From: Thalassotalea marina
Lineage (GTDB): Bacteria; Pseudomonadota; Gammaproteobacteria; Enterobacterales; Alteromonadaceae
Length of the DNA: 64,000 nucleotides
Assembly (NCBI RefSeq): GCF_014656435.1
Contig: NZ_BNCK01000002.1
Span: 551,475 to 615,474 of the forward strand
Direction of reading: 5' to 3'
Under the pieces are notes generated by a model. The model did not search any database and had not been told where the DNA came from. It saw only the letters and a list, made by a program, of their open reading frames with translations. Shown here piece by piece: positions 11,201 through 18,515 of this stretch. A program made the translations under genes and the position numbers. The stretch's first letter is position 1; each line of letters starts with the position of its first letter.

Positions 11201-11822
11201 GGTTAAAAGCGGAAGGGTCAGCGGTAATAGTAACCGAGCCTTCACTTTCTCCTTGGCTGTTGTCAATAGTAAGCCAATTGGCGTCAACACTAGCGGTCCA
11301 AGTGTTATTACTATCAGTGGTAATGTCGATTGTTTGAGAAAGGGGAGAGACTTCACCTAAGGTTGTTTTAAAACTAATTGACTCTTGAGTCGTCGTTAAT
11401 TGCCATACGACTAGAGAAATATCTATGTCGTGGTGAGCAAGATTGACATCATTAACATCGCCTGTTGAAAGTCGCAACTTGGTTTGGTAGCGGTCAGGCA
11501 CAATATTTTCAGCATTAATGACTTTTAGTTCTACAGTTGCACTCGTGGCGGTTACATTTTTGGTTGAGTAACTTAGCCAGCCTACAGCTTGCGAGTCGGG
11601 TGCAAAACCCAGTAGTAAACCATTACCGTTAAAAGTAACATCTACTTGGTAAGTATCGTCGGATACCTTCAAAAATTCATTGCTAAAACTTATTTCTGAA
11701 GTATTTGCGGAGATAGTGAAATTCTGTGAGTTTTTATTAGAACTTCCGCCACAGGCCTGCAACGTTAATACAAGAATTAAAGTGACAGTAAAACGAATGA
11801 AATGAATTGAATATTCCTTCAT
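8265..11822 (-). CDS. Large lipoprotein with BACON-like domains and two duplicated propeller-like regions
   Basis: This 1185-residue protein has a lipoprotein signal ending LQAC with Cys24, so it should be lipid-anchored at the cell envelope. Three BACON-like beta-sandwich segments occupy roughly residues 35-345 (ANWLTIDNSQGESEGSVTI and ENWLDVEISPNNSDQITI are typical). A WD/propeller-like stretch covers about 350-690. Two more BACON-like units (APWLSVDT, ANWITLNAEPAQNTLNIS) lie at about 690-870, and a second propeller-like stretch runs to the end. The two stretches are clear relatives: ARYKIDL/NHYKIDL, SEWISFDGTTFTDHG/SEWSTFDGTVFTDQG and GLGFYLDLYNASQQ/ANGFSLAKFNSAQQ. BACON domains often bind carbohydrate or mucin-like ligands; the ligand here is unknown. 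It stands alone, convergent with dinB. Confidence 0.8.
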   Translation of the reverse strand: MKEYSIHFIRFTVTLILVLTLQACGGSSNKNSQNFTISANTSEISFSNEFLKVSDDTYQVDVTFNGNGLLLGFAPDSQAVGWLSYSTKNVTATSATVELKVINAENIVPDRYQTKLRLSTGDVNDVNLAHHDIDISLVVWQLTTTQESISFKTTLGEVSPLSQTIDITTDSNNTWTASVDANWLTIDNSQGESEGSVTITADPSAFNQPQLLQASLTLTETTSGGTKIIPVELGIDQHYVFTNQSVIGLTKTRNINVTSQTVTIDSNIGGALNLAVTSNENWLDVEISPNNSDQITITKAADVALNDGLHQATVTVNALNNGGGINQEVASETIQVAYYQTSENTDNQAITEKNITLGSIAVSPYLPHFYTAENNHIATYHVYTGELVYSLSIADESAVIDQLLIHPEGRYLLARATTSITADDGTTSQTVARYKIDLIANSVIELTEAELEYEPAKFISVNGRHFVISQTLEIADENLKRIFWDENNAYFASQIDQAKHAQSIYALDVNAFSFKRYVATVNDFTKQAISLEQTHEHKPSLLEDGQAISSFVADDHDRGLYLVSPTSEWISFDGTTFTDHGLLEQTENATTLNLVKSLNGRAYFLRAAQGLGFYLDLYNASQQLVHTFETNGQQPASLQFSADGSRLIINSVNAQQIELLNVEQLQSSEQNVNFNTVVNAQTPDAQSVTINGLSSEWQLVTSAPWLSVDTAFTGETLTLTLALLDGQLTAPGTYYTQVVVRDIISGASKTITVAVNIDALRFSSNYPALAFNEMANINTLSHTVTILNNRNDNGLSWSATTAANWITLNAEPAQNTLNISADASALTQGIHTATIIISSDESESAQGDEITVTLHKSDEQSEELVINDISVNNDNTRLNTALDPIRPYLYIASGHNINAINIYDGTIVKTVSAPLTDIDLTNLVIHPDGSLLLVSNLETYQDADGQEQSRVNHYKIDLTSFTLTQLPEEQVTINNSYRPMAIVMISGQAVVVTQAQEFADLNLTSLWWQSESAFISNQFYDIKNTDSVLSFNSLNNTVFQYDLNYNSVAETPLTLSNKISYLNTSFNNNIRNISASNDGTNVYSASVLSEWSTFDGTVFTDQGVLYNTPVVSSIRVATDSSDNVYFYRFDSANGFSLAKFNSAQQSLWHVIHTTGSIDTLISPDYQRLISYSSSNNTLSFDTLPD

Positions 11823-12016
11823 ATAGTTCCCTATTATTGTTAACTGCTTATCAGGTAGCTTAAATATTAATATTAATATTTTGCTCTATCCCAGGACTAA
11901 TGTAAAAACTTATCACAATTTAATCATGAATTATGATTTTTTCGCCAGTAACGGGTAGAATAGTTAGATGTTTTGCACTAAATTGCCTTTTTGAATTACT
12001 GAAAGTAAAGAGTTGC

Positions 12017-12451
12017 GTGAATAAAGAGATATTACATGTAGGAATAGACTTGTTGTCGAGACGAGAGCACTCGGTAAAAGAACTAAACCATAAGATGTTA
12101 CAACGCGGCTTTTCATCTTCAGAAATTGCAGAGGTAATTACCTTTTTGGTTGAAAATAATTACTGCAATGAGCAACGATTTGCAGAATCTGTATTTCGAA
12201 GTCGAGTGAACAAAGGCTACGGTCTGAAATATATCGAACAAGAGTTACAGCAAAAGGGTGTAGATAAAGCAATTTTACGCTTGGTTCAACAAGAGTATGC
12301 TATAGATTGGTTTGAACAAGCGGCACAAGCATATGAAAAAAAATTTGGGCTTGTGCCGATTCGCGACGAAAAAGATAAAGCCAAACGTATTCGTTTTTTG
12401 CAATATCGTGGTTTTTCGTCCTATGACATTTTTGCTTTGGTTAACGATTGA
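12017..12451 (+). CDS. recX: RecA regulatory protein RecX
   Basis: RecX binds RecA filaments and limits recombinase and co-protease activity. The 144-residue product has the three-helix repeat organisation of the family: LLSRREHSVKELNHKMLQRG, then NNYCNEQRFAESVFRSRVNKGYG, then KAKRIRFLQYRGFSSYDIF. The start is set at GTG 12017, giving MNKEILHVGIDLLSRREHS. An upstream ATG at 11933 would add 28 residues not typical of RecX. No LexA box is seen in the upstream gap. It lies just before alaS as in many gammaproteobacteria, but recA itself is about 40 kb away. Confidence 0.9.
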   Translation: MNKEILHVGIDLLSRREHSVKELNHKMLQRGFSSSEIAEVITFLVENNYCNEQRFAESVFRSRVNKGYGLKYIEQELQQKGVDKAILRLVQQEYAIDWFEQAAQAYEKKFGLVPIRDEKDKAKRIRFLQYRGFSSYDIFALVND

Positions 12452-12502
12452 AGCAAATAGAGTAATTAATTCACATATTATAAAAATTTAGGTAAGGCTA
12501 TG

Positions 12503-15121
12503 ATGAAAACCAGTGCCGAGATCAGAAAGGCATTTTTAGATTTTTTCGCTTCGAAGCAACACCAAATTGTTTCAAGTAGTTCTCTAGTTCCTGGCAATGA
12601 TGCCACATTGCTTTTTACCAATGCCGGTATGGTGCAATTTAAGGACGCCTTTTTAGGAGCCGAAAAGCGTAGCTATACCAGAGCAACTTCGTCACAACGC
12701 TGTGTAAGAGCTGGTGGTAAACACAATGACTTAGAAAATGTTGGTTATACTGCCAGACATCATACTTTCTTTGAAATGTTAGGAAACTTTAGTTTCGGCG
12801 ACTATTTTAAAGAAGATGCAATTGGTTATGCTTGGAACTTTTTAACTGAAGTTTTAATGCTACCTAAAGAAAAATTATTAGTGACTATTTATGAAACCGA
12901 TGATGAAGCGTTTGATATTTGGTCAAAAAAAATAGGCATTCCTGCTGAAAAAATAATTCGTATTGGTGACAAAACGGCAGGTAAAAAATACGAATCAGAC
13001 AATTTCTGGTCTATGGGTGATACAGGCCCGTGTGGACCTTGTTCTGAGATCTTCTACGATCATGGTGAACATATTTGGGGCGGGCCTCCAGGATCACCTG
13101 AAGAAGATGGCGACAGGTTTATTGAAATTTGGAACTTGGTGTTCATGCAATTTAATCGTCATGAAGATGGCACTATGGAGCCTTTACCAAAACCAGCAGT
13201 AGATACAGGAATGGGCTTAGAGCGTATTTCCGCCATTATGCAAAATGTGCATAGCAATTATGAAATTGATATCTTTCAAGGCTTAATTAGTGATACCGCA
13301 GCATTATTATCTTGTGATGATTTAGAAAACAAATCTTTGCGTGTGATTGCCGACCATATACGCTCTTGTAGCTTTTTAATTGCTGACGGTGTTATGCCAT
13401 CGAATGAAGGACGAGGTTATGTACTTCGCCGTATTATTCGTCGTGCTATTCGTCACGGTCACAAATTAAATGCAAAGGGGCACTTCTTCCATAAATTAGT
13501 GGCTTCTTTAGCTCAGCAAATGGGAGAAGCGTATCCTGAACTTGTTGAACAACAAGCTGTCATTGAAAAAATTCTAAGAATTGAAGAAGAACAGTTTGGT
13601 CGTACATTAGATCGCGGTATGTTATTACTTGAAGATATTTTATCTAATCTTCAAGGTGACACCATTAATGGCGACGACGTGTTTAAGCTTTATGATACTT
13701 ATGGCTTTCCAGCCGATCTAACTGCTGACATTGCTCGTGAACGTCAATTGAAAATTGACCAAAATGGCTTTGACGTCGCGATGGGTTTACAACGTGAACG
13801 TGCACAACAAGCTAGCCAATTTGGCACTGATTACAATGAAAAATTGAAGTCTGATAAACATACGTCGTTTAAAGGCTATACCAACAATAGCTTTTCAGCG
13901 ACTGTTGTTGAGCTCTTTAACAGCACGGGCTCAGTTAATGAACTGCAAGAAGGTGAACAAGGTGTTGTGGTATTAGACAACACACCATTTTATGCCGAAT
14001 CTGGTGGCCAAGTGGGTGACTCTGGTGTCATCGTCACTGATGCTGGGGTATTCGAAGTACAGGATACGACAAAAGTAGGTAATGCTTTTGCCCATAAAGG
14101 TATCGCTAAAGCAAAAATTCAATTAAATGCTCGAGTCAAAGCTGAAATTGATATTGAACGCAGAGCATCAATTGTAAAAAACCATACTGCAACTCATATT
14201 CTGCATGCAGCGCTTCGCAAAGTGTTAGGGGAGCACGTTACTCAAAAAGGTTCACTAGTTGAAGCAGAGAAATTTAGATTCGATTTTTCTCATTTTGAGG
14301 CGTTAACGGCTAATGAATTAATCGAAGTTGAGCGTTTGGTTAATGCAGAAATTCGTAAGAATCATCAACGCGATACTCAATTGATGCAAATCGATGAAGC
14401 CAAAGAAAAAGGTGCTATGGCACTGTTTGGTGAGAAATACGACGATGAAGTGCGTGTGGTTACTTTAGGTGACTTCTCAGTAGAGCTTTGTGGTGGTGTT
14501 CACGTTGATCGCACTGGTGACATTGGTCTAGTAAAAATTATTTCTGAATCAGGTATTGCTGCTGGCGTACGACGTATTGAGGCAGTGTCTGGCGAAGCTG
14601 CGCTAGCATTTATTGACGCACAAGCAGCAAAACTGTCAACAATTGCATCAATGGTTAAGTCTGACGTTGCAAGTTCAGTAGAGAAAGTTGAACAAGTATT
14701 AAGTCGTACTAAACAATTAGAAAAAGAGATTGCTCAGTTGAAGCAACAACTTGCTGCTCAAGCAGGTTCTGATCTTGTGAGTCAGGCAATTGAAATAAAT
14801 GGCACTAAAGTCCTTATTGCTGAATTAGATGGCGTAGCATCGAAAGATTTACGCGGCATGGTTGATGACCTAAAGGTTAAAATAGGCTCAGGTATTATTG
14901 CTCTATCTACTGCTCACGAAGGCAAAGTAGGGCTCATTGCTGGGGTAACTAAAGATCTTACTGATAAAGTTAAGGCAGGAGAGCTTGTTAACTTAATTGC
15001 TCAACAAGTAGGTGGCAAAGGCGGAGGTCGCCCTGATATGGCACAAGCAGGTGGTAGCCAGCCTGAAAACATTCCGGCTGCTATGGCTAGTGTTAAACCT
15101 TGGCTTGAAAGTAAACTTTAA
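12503..15121 (+). CDS. alaS: Alanyl-tRNA synthetase
   Basis: AlaRS charges tRNA-Ala and hydrolyses mischarged Ser/Gly-tRNA-Ala. The 872-residue protein has the class II catalytic core ([38 protein letters not shown]). It also has the editing domain with the metal-binding [16 protein letters not shown] and [11 protein letters not shown] motifs, and the C-Ala domain ending [15 protein letters not shown]. Two adjacent ATGs exist (12500, 12503). The second is preferred because AAGG at 12494-12497 is only two bases from the first. It follows recX by about 50 bases, possibly co-transcribed. Confidence 0.97.
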   Translation: MKTSAEIRKAFLDFFASKQHQIVSSSSLVPGNDATLLFTNAGMVQFKDAFLGAEKRSYTRATSSQRCVRAGGKHNDLENVGYTARHHTFFEMLGNFSFGDYFKEDAIGYAWNFLTEVLMLPKEKLLVTIYETDDEAFDIWSKKIGIPAEKIIRIGDKTAGKKYESDNFWSMGDTGPCGPCSEIFYDHGEHIWGGPPGSPEEDGDRFIEIWNLVFMQFNRHEDGTMEPLPKPAVDTGMGLERISAIMQNVHSNYEIDIFQGLISDTAALLSCDDLENKSLRVIADHIRSCSFLIADGVMPSNEGRGYVLRRIIRRAIRHGHKLNAKGHFFHKLVASLAQQMGEAYPELVEQQAVIEKILRIEEEQFGRTLDRGMLLLEDILSNLQGDTINGDDVFKLYDTYGFPADLTADIARERQLKIDQNGFDVAMGLQRERAQQASQFGTDYNEKLKSDKHTSFKGYTNNSFSATVVELFNSTGSVNELQEGEQGVVVLDNTPFYAESGGQVGDSGVIVTDAGVFEVQDTTKVGNAFAHKGIAKAKIQLNARVKAEIDIERRASIVKNHTATHILHAALRKVLGEHVTQKGSLVEAEKFRFDFSHFEALTANELIEVERLVNAEIRKNHQRDTQLMQIDEAKEKGAMALFGEKYDDEVRVVTLGDFSVELCGGVHVDRTGDIGLVKIISESGIAAGVRRIEAVSGEAALAFIDAQAAKLSTIASMVKSDVASSVEKVEQVLSRTKQLEKEIAQLKQQLAAQAGSDLVSQAIEINGTKVLIAELDGVASKDLRGMVDDLKVKIGSGIIALSTAHEGKVGLIAGVTKDLTDKVKAGELVNLIAQQVGGKGGGRPDMAQAGGSQPENIPAAMASVKPWLESKL

Positions 15122-15139
15122 TCAAGTTATTTGCGTATG

Positions 15140-15166
15140 AAAAAGAGGCTTCGGCCTCTTTTTTTG
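15140..15166 (+). terminator. Intrinsic terminator after alaS
   Basis: Stem AAGAGGC/GCCTCTT with a TTCG loop and a T run, 19 bases after the alaS stop. Confidence 0.92.
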
Positions 15167-15546
15167 AAACATAAAACGGTGTTTGCTGTTCTAATTAAAT
15201 AGAGCAAACAGATTGGTACAGATGTTCAATACCATCGTTTTGTTAAAGGGAAGTTAAAAATAGATGTTGAAACGATGAAATATCGAATTTTATTGCAAAA
15301 ATATGGTTTTTTAACTGCCAGATGGCTAGAAGCTTGCTAAAATATAATTAATTGGTTTGACATTGCTTGTGGGAGTGTTAAAGAGGATTCCCTTCTTTAA
15401 GTTCAACTGGTTTGAATGTTTTGCGTTTAGCTTATCTAAGATAAGCGTTGAATTCCCCTAACAAGCAAATTGATCCAATTAATTTACTAAATTTGTTTAA
15501 CTAGCTTAATTTAGTTTATCCCGTTTTAAATATTAAGGAATTAGGA
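15167..15546 (+). promoter_or_regulatory. csrA upstream region with structured leader
   Basis: This 380-base gap has no gene. A TATAAT at 15343-15348 is a possible -10 with a poor -35; if used, the csrA leader is about 190 bases. The leader holds an imperfect inverted repeat between 15345-15370 and 15461-15486 (shared AATTAATTGG and TTGCTTGT), an internal TTAAAGA...TCTTTAA stem around 15378-15400 presenting GGA, and a perfect GCTTATC-taa-GATAAGC hairpin at 15430-15446. Two GGA triplets at 15537-15539 and 15544-15546 surround the ribosome site. GGA is the CsrA recognition core, so autoregulation is plausible but unproven. Confidence 0.5.
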
Positions 15547-15741
15547 ATGTTAATATTAACCCGTAGAGTTGGAGAAACTTTAATGATCGGTGATGATGTT
15601 ACAGTCACTGTGTTAGGTGTTAAAGGTAATCAAGTCCGTATTGGTGTTAATGCACCAAAAGAGGTGTCAGTGCACCGTGAAGAGATTTACATGCGTATAC
15701 AGTCTGAAAAAGGCGAATCGGCACCGTCTGGAAATTTCTAA
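15547..15741 (+). CDS. csrA: Carbon storage regulator CsrA
   Basis: CsrA is a dimeric RNA-binding protein that represses or stabilises target mRNAs by binding GGA in loops near ribosome sites. The 64-residue product begins [20 protein letters not shown], near-invariant in the family. Arg44 lies in the conserved VSVHREEIY segment that contacts RNA. The C-terminus is short and hydrophilic. Order alaS-csrA-tRNA-Ser-tRNA-Arg is shared with enterobacteria and vibrios. The AGGAATTAGGAATG start context carries two GGA motifs, suggestive of autoregulation. Confidence 0.98.
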   Translation: MLILTRRVGETLMIGDDVTVTVLGVKGNQVRIGVNAPKEVSVHREEIYMRIQSEKGESAPSGNF

Positions 15742-15756
15742 TTTGGTTTTAAGAAG

Positions 15757-15782
15757 AAGCCGGCTCAGCCGGCTTTTTTTTC
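15757..15782 (+). terminator. Intrinsic terminator after csrA
   Basis: Perfect stem AAGCCGGC-TCA-GCCGGCTT followed by a T run, 15 bases after the csrA stop. Confidence 0.95.
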
Positions 15783-15907
15783 GTCCGCAATTTATAATGC
15801 TTGGTGGTTAAATTTATTCATGTTCACACTTTTAGTACATAAAATGTGTGATATTCGAGCGGTTTGTGTGATTTGTCAGCAAACAAAAATAAAAGCTAAA
15901 AAAGTGT

Positions 15908-15935
15908 TTGACTTATTTTTTATATCCATTAATAT
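15908..15935 (+). promoter_or_regulatory. Promoter of the tRNA-Ser/tRNA-Arg cluster
   Basis: TTGACT (15908-15913) and TAATAT (15930-15935) are separated by 16 bases. A GC-rich discriminator CGCCCC follows, typical of stable-RNA promoters sensitive to ppGpp. The tRNA-Ser begins ten bases later. Confidence 0.8.
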
Positions 15936-15945
15936 TCGCCCCGTT

Positions 15946-16038
15946 GGTGAGATGGCCGAGTGGCCGAAGGCGCTCCCCTGCTAAGGGAGTATACAGTTTG
16001 TAGCTGTATCGAGGGTTCGAATCCCTCTCTCACCGCCA
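15946..16038 (+). tRNA. tRNA-Ser (anticodon GCT)
   Basis: A 93-base class II tRNA. The acceptor GGTGAGA pairs with TCTCACC, the anticodon stem CTCCC/GGGAG presents CTGCTAA, a long variable arm (ATACAG...CTGTAT) is present, the T-arm is GAGGGTTCGAATCCCTC, and CCA is encoded after discriminator G. It reads AGC/AGU codons. Confidence 0.98.
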
Positions 16039-16041
16039 TGC

Positions 16042-16118
16042 GGACGCGTAGCTCAGCTGGATAGAGTACCTGGCTACGAACCAGGCGGTCGCAGGTTCGA
16101 CTCCTGCCGCGTCCGCCA
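16042..16118 (+). tRNA. tRNA-Arg (anticodon ACG), copy 1
   Basis: A 77-base tRNA: acceptor GGACGCG/CGCGTCC, anticodon stem CCTGG/CCAGG around CTACGAA, T-arm GCAGGTTCGACTCCTGC and encoded CCA. The ACG anticodon (A34 normally edited to inosine by TadA) reads CGU, CGC and CGA. It follows tRNA-Ser by three bases and is probably co-transcribed. Confidence 0.98.
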
Positions 16119-16199
16119 CTTTTTTCTTTAAGTGGTTAAATATTTAAGAAACGCTATTATGTAGCTATCCCTATCTCGGGATATAAAATATTGATGACC

Positions 16200-16262
16200 G
16201 CGAACATGTAGTTTAGCTGGATAGGCAGTATGCTTGGTTTAGATGGCTACGAACCGGTTCGT
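16200..16262 (+). pseudogene. Damaged tRNA-Arg copy A
   Basis: About 63 bases resemble tRNA-Arg in the D-arm (TAGTTTAGCTGGATAG) and the anticodon region (GGCTACGAACC). The anticodon 5' side carries an insertion (ATGCTTGGTTTAGAT), the acceptor is GCGAACATG, and the T-arm and CCA end are absent. It cannot fold as a normal tRNA. It lies between tRNA-Arg copies 1 and 2. Confidence 0.8.
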
Positions 16263-16299
16263 TATCCCTACATCGGGATACAAAATATAGATTGACCGC

Positions 16300-16376
16300 G
16301 GACGCGTAGCTCAGCTGGATAGAGTACCTGGCTACGAACCAGGCGGTCGCAGGTTCGACTCCTGCCGCGTCCGCCA
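16300..16376 (+). tRNA. tRNA-Arg (anticodon ACG), copy 2
   Basis: Identical in sequence to copy 1, with complete arms and encoded CCA. It is preceded by a hairpin spacer repeat and followed ten bases later by a terminator-like hairpin. Confidence 0.98.
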
Positions 16377-16385
16377 TATTTAAGA

Positions 16386-16411
16386 AACCAGTCTTAAGAC
16401 TGGTTTTTTTT
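16386..16411 (+). terminator. Intrinsic terminator inside the tRNA cluster
   Basis: AACCAGTC-TTAA-GACTGGTT followed by a T run lies after tRNA-Arg copy 2. Copies 3 and 4 then need read-through or a separate promoter. Confidence 0.85.
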
Positions 16412-16526
16412 ACTCTAAGATATTGCCGACATCTTAGTTTTATTAGGTTTTCTATATCAAGAAATGAAACTGATATTGCGATAATTTCGCTATCCCTACC
16501 TCGGGATATAAAATATAGATAACCGC

Positions 16527-16603
16527 GGACGCGTAGCTCAGCTGGATAGAGTACCTGGCTACGAACCAGGCGGTCGCAGGTTCGACTCCTGCCGCGTCCG
16601 CCA
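16527..16603 (+). tRNA. tRNA-Arg (anticodon ACG), copy 3
   Basis: Identical to copies 1 and 2. The downstream 180 bases repeat the spacer/damaged-copy/spacer block found after copy 1, showing that a unit of about 257 bp was duplicated. Confidence 0.98.
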
Positions 16604-16684
16604 CTTTTTTCTTTAAGTGGTTAAATATTTAGGAAAGGCTATTATATAGCTATCCCTACCTCGGGATATAAAATATAGATGACA

Positions 16685-16745
16685 GCGAATATGTAGTTTA
16701 GCTGGATAGGCAGTATGCTTGGTTTAGATGGCTACGAACTGGTTC
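16685..16745 (+). pseudogene. Damaged tRNA-Arg copy B
   Basis: Nearly identical to damaged copy A (GCGAATATG instead of GCGAACATG, GAACTGG instead of GAACCGG), with the same insertion and the same missing T-arm. The damage therefore predates duplication of the block. Confidence 0.8.
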
Positions 16746-16783
16746 GCTATCCCTACCTCGGGATATAAAATATTGATGACCGC

Positions 16784-16860
16784 GGACGCGTAGCTCAGCT
16801 GGATAGAGTACCTGGCTACGAACCAGGCGGTCGCAGGTTCGACTCCTGCCGCGTCCGCCA
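16784..16860 (+). tRNA. tRNA-Arg (anticodon ACG), copy 4
   Basis: The last intact tRNA-Arg copy, identical to the others. Its encoded CCA is immediately followed by the first unit of the 141-bp repeat array. Confidence 0.98.
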
Positions 16861-17847
16861 CTTTTAAAAAGCCAACCTTCGGGTTGGCTTCTTTCGTTTT
16901 GCAGTTAATCAACTTAAGAGCAGTGGCTTAGTCTAATTAGAGTACAGGCTACGAAATGATACCGATTCCGGTCGCAGGTTCGGCTCCTGCCGCGTCCGCC
17001 ACTTTTAAAAAGCCAACCTTCGGGTAGGCTTCTTTCGTTTTGCAGTTAATCAACTTAAGAGCAGTGGCTTAGTCTAATTAGAGTACAGGCTACGAAATGA
17101 TACCGATTCCGGTCGCAGGTTTGGCTCCTGCCGCGTCCGCCACTTTTAAAAAGCCAACCTTAGGGATGGCTTTTTTCGTTTTGCGATTAATCAACTTAAG
17201 AGCAGTGACTTAGCGTAATTGGAGTACAGGCTACGAAACGATACCGACTACGGTCGTAGTTTCGACTCCTGCCGCGTCCGCCACTTTTAAGAAGCCAACC
17301 TTCGGGTTGGCTTTTTTCGTTTTGCGATTAATCAACTTAAGAGCAGTGACTTAGCGTAATTGGACTGCGGGCTACGAAACGAGATCCATTCCGGTCGCAG
17401 GTTCGACTCCTGCCGCGTCCGCCACTTTTAAGAAGCCAACCTTCTGGTTGGCTTTTTTCGTTTTGCGATTAATCAACTTAAGAGCAGTGACTTAGCGTAA
17501 TTGGAGTACAGGCTACGAAACGATACCGATTACGGTCGTAGGTTCGACTCCTGCCGCGTCCGCCACTTTTAAAAAGCCAACCTTAGGGTTGGCTTCTTTC
17601 GTTTTGCAGTTAATCAACTTAAGAGCAGTGGCTTAGTCTAATTAGAGTACAGGCTACGAAATGATACCGATTCCGGTCGCAGGTTCGGCTCCTGCCGCGT
17701 CCGCCACTTTTAAAAAGCCAACCTTCGGGTTGGCTTTTTTCGTTTTGCGATTAATCAACTTAAGAGCAGTGACTTAGCGCAATTGGAGTACAGGCGACGA
17801 AACGATACCTATTACGGTCGTAGGTTCGACTCCTGCCGCGTCCGCCA
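16861..17847 (+). repeat. Tandem array: seven 141-bp units, each a terminator-like hairpin plus a degenerate tRNA-Arg
   Basis: Units run 16861-17001, 17002-17142, 17143-17283, 17284-17424, 17425-17565, 17566-17706 and 17707-17847, all exactly 141 bases. Each starts with a hairpin AAGCCAACC...GGTTGGCTT and a T-rich tail, followed by TTAATCAACTTAAGAGCAG. A tRNA-Arg-like segment comes next: D-arm-like CTTAG...GAGTAC, anticodon-loop-like GGCTACGAAA, a 14-base insertion, T-arm, and CGCGTCCGCCA. The 5' acceptor strand no longer pairs with the 3' strand and the anticodon stem is lost. Units 1, 2 and 6 form one type (GTGGCTTAGTCTAATTAG); units 3, 4, 5 and 7 another (GTGACTTAGCG). The E. coli tyrT operon has a comparable set of repeats ending in a tRNA 3' segment. 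Confidence 0.92.
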
Positions 17848-18233
17848 TTTTTTAGTATTGTTCTTTGCTATCTTGATCCTTTCAATTACTTTGATAAAGC
17901 AAAATGAAAATGTTGAGAAGTTTATTCGAAATAATTGTTCTATTATTAGTCGTTAATTGTCGGGAAGTTTGACTACGTATTCATTCGTATATTCAAGGTT
18001 TAATCGGTGTTTTCGGATGTTTTAAGCGAATTTTCTTAGTGCCATGAAGATGTTGTGTATTTTGATATTTAATTATTGAATATCGTATGAATAAATATTA
18101 ATTAAAAGTGAATTTAATTGCGTTTGTCATGTTGACGAATTGCTTTTTTTCTGAACTGGTTAAATTTTATTTGCTTTTTGTTAATTGGAGTGATTATTCT
18201 AATTCTATAATTATTGAGCATGGGATAATAATA
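17848..18233 (+). other. A+T-rich gap before oadG; possible oad promoter
   Basis: No convincing gene or RNA is seen in these 386 bases. A TATAAT at 18206-18211 lies 22 bases before the oadG start and could be a -10 element; the matching -35 is weak. An open frame from 18108 simply extends oadG upstream and lacks a ribosome site. Confidence 0.5.
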
Positions 18234-18503
18234 ATGGAAAACCTAACTCAGCTTTTTATCGATGCAGGTAAATTAATGCTAGCAGGCATGGTGTTTGTAT
18301 TTGCATTTTTGGGGCTGCTCATCATTTTTATTAATCAAGTATTGGTCAAGTTAGCAATTAAGTTTCCTGATCCGGTTAATCAAAATTCAAGAAAAAAGGC
18401 TAAAGTAAAAACATCTGAACAAGATGGTGTTTCACCGCAAATTGTTGCTGCGATAAGCAGTGCCGTGTCTCAGTATCGTCAAAAGCATAATAACAAAGAA
18501 TAA
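18234..18503 (+). CDS. oadG: Oxaloacetate decarboxylase gamma subunit
   Basis: OadG is the small membrane subunit that joins the alpha and beta subunits of the Na+-pumping oxaloacetate decarboxylase. The 89-residue product has one helix (about residues 15-37, LMLAGMVFVFAFLGLLIIFI) and a polar C-terminus ending PQIVAAISSAVSQYRQKH, a segment common to OadG. ATG 18234 is chosen over the upstream start at 18108, because GGGA at 18222-18225 is correctly spaced and the extra 42 residues are not family-like. It is 12 bases upstream of oadA, forming oadGAB. Confidence 0.92.
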   Translation: MENLTQLFIDAGKLMLAGMVFVFAFLGLLIIFINQVLVKLAIKFPDPVNQNSRKKAKVKTSEQDGVSPQIVAAISSAVSQYRQKHNNKE

Positions 18504-18515
18504 GGAGCGATTGTC

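Larger units (their letters stand above)
16165..16783 (+). repeat. Five dispersed copies of a ~37-bp hairpin spacer repeat
   Basis: Copies at about 16165-16202, 16263-16299, 16490-16526, 16650-16685 and 16746-16783 share TATCCCTACCTCGGGATATA followed by AAATAT and GAT. The core ATCCC-tacctc-GGGAT can form a small hairpin. Each copy directly precedes a tRNA-Arg gene or a damaged tRNA-Arg copy, so the element is part of the duplicated spacer unit and may be a processing site in the polycistronic precursor. That role is inference. Confidence 0.8.

Noticed and set aside
11860-12016. LexA box upstream of recX
   Set aside because: No CTGT-N8-ACAG match is present; only a near-palindrome ATCATGAATTATGAT at about 11925-11939 was seen.
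15345-15486. Confident MITE or insertion-sequence call at the csrA leader
   Set aside because: The arms pair only imperfectly, no clear target duplication was seen, and other copies cannot be searched here; kept as an alternative only.
16724-16912. 62-residue minus-strand frame (containing AAGVEPATAWFVARYSIQLSYASA)
   Set aside because: It is the antisense of tRNA-Arg copy 4, a well-known source of spurious protein annotations.
16861-17847. CRISPR array
   Set aside because: Units are 141-bp direct repeats with tRNA and terminator content throughout, without short repeats separated by unique spacers, and no cas genes are near.
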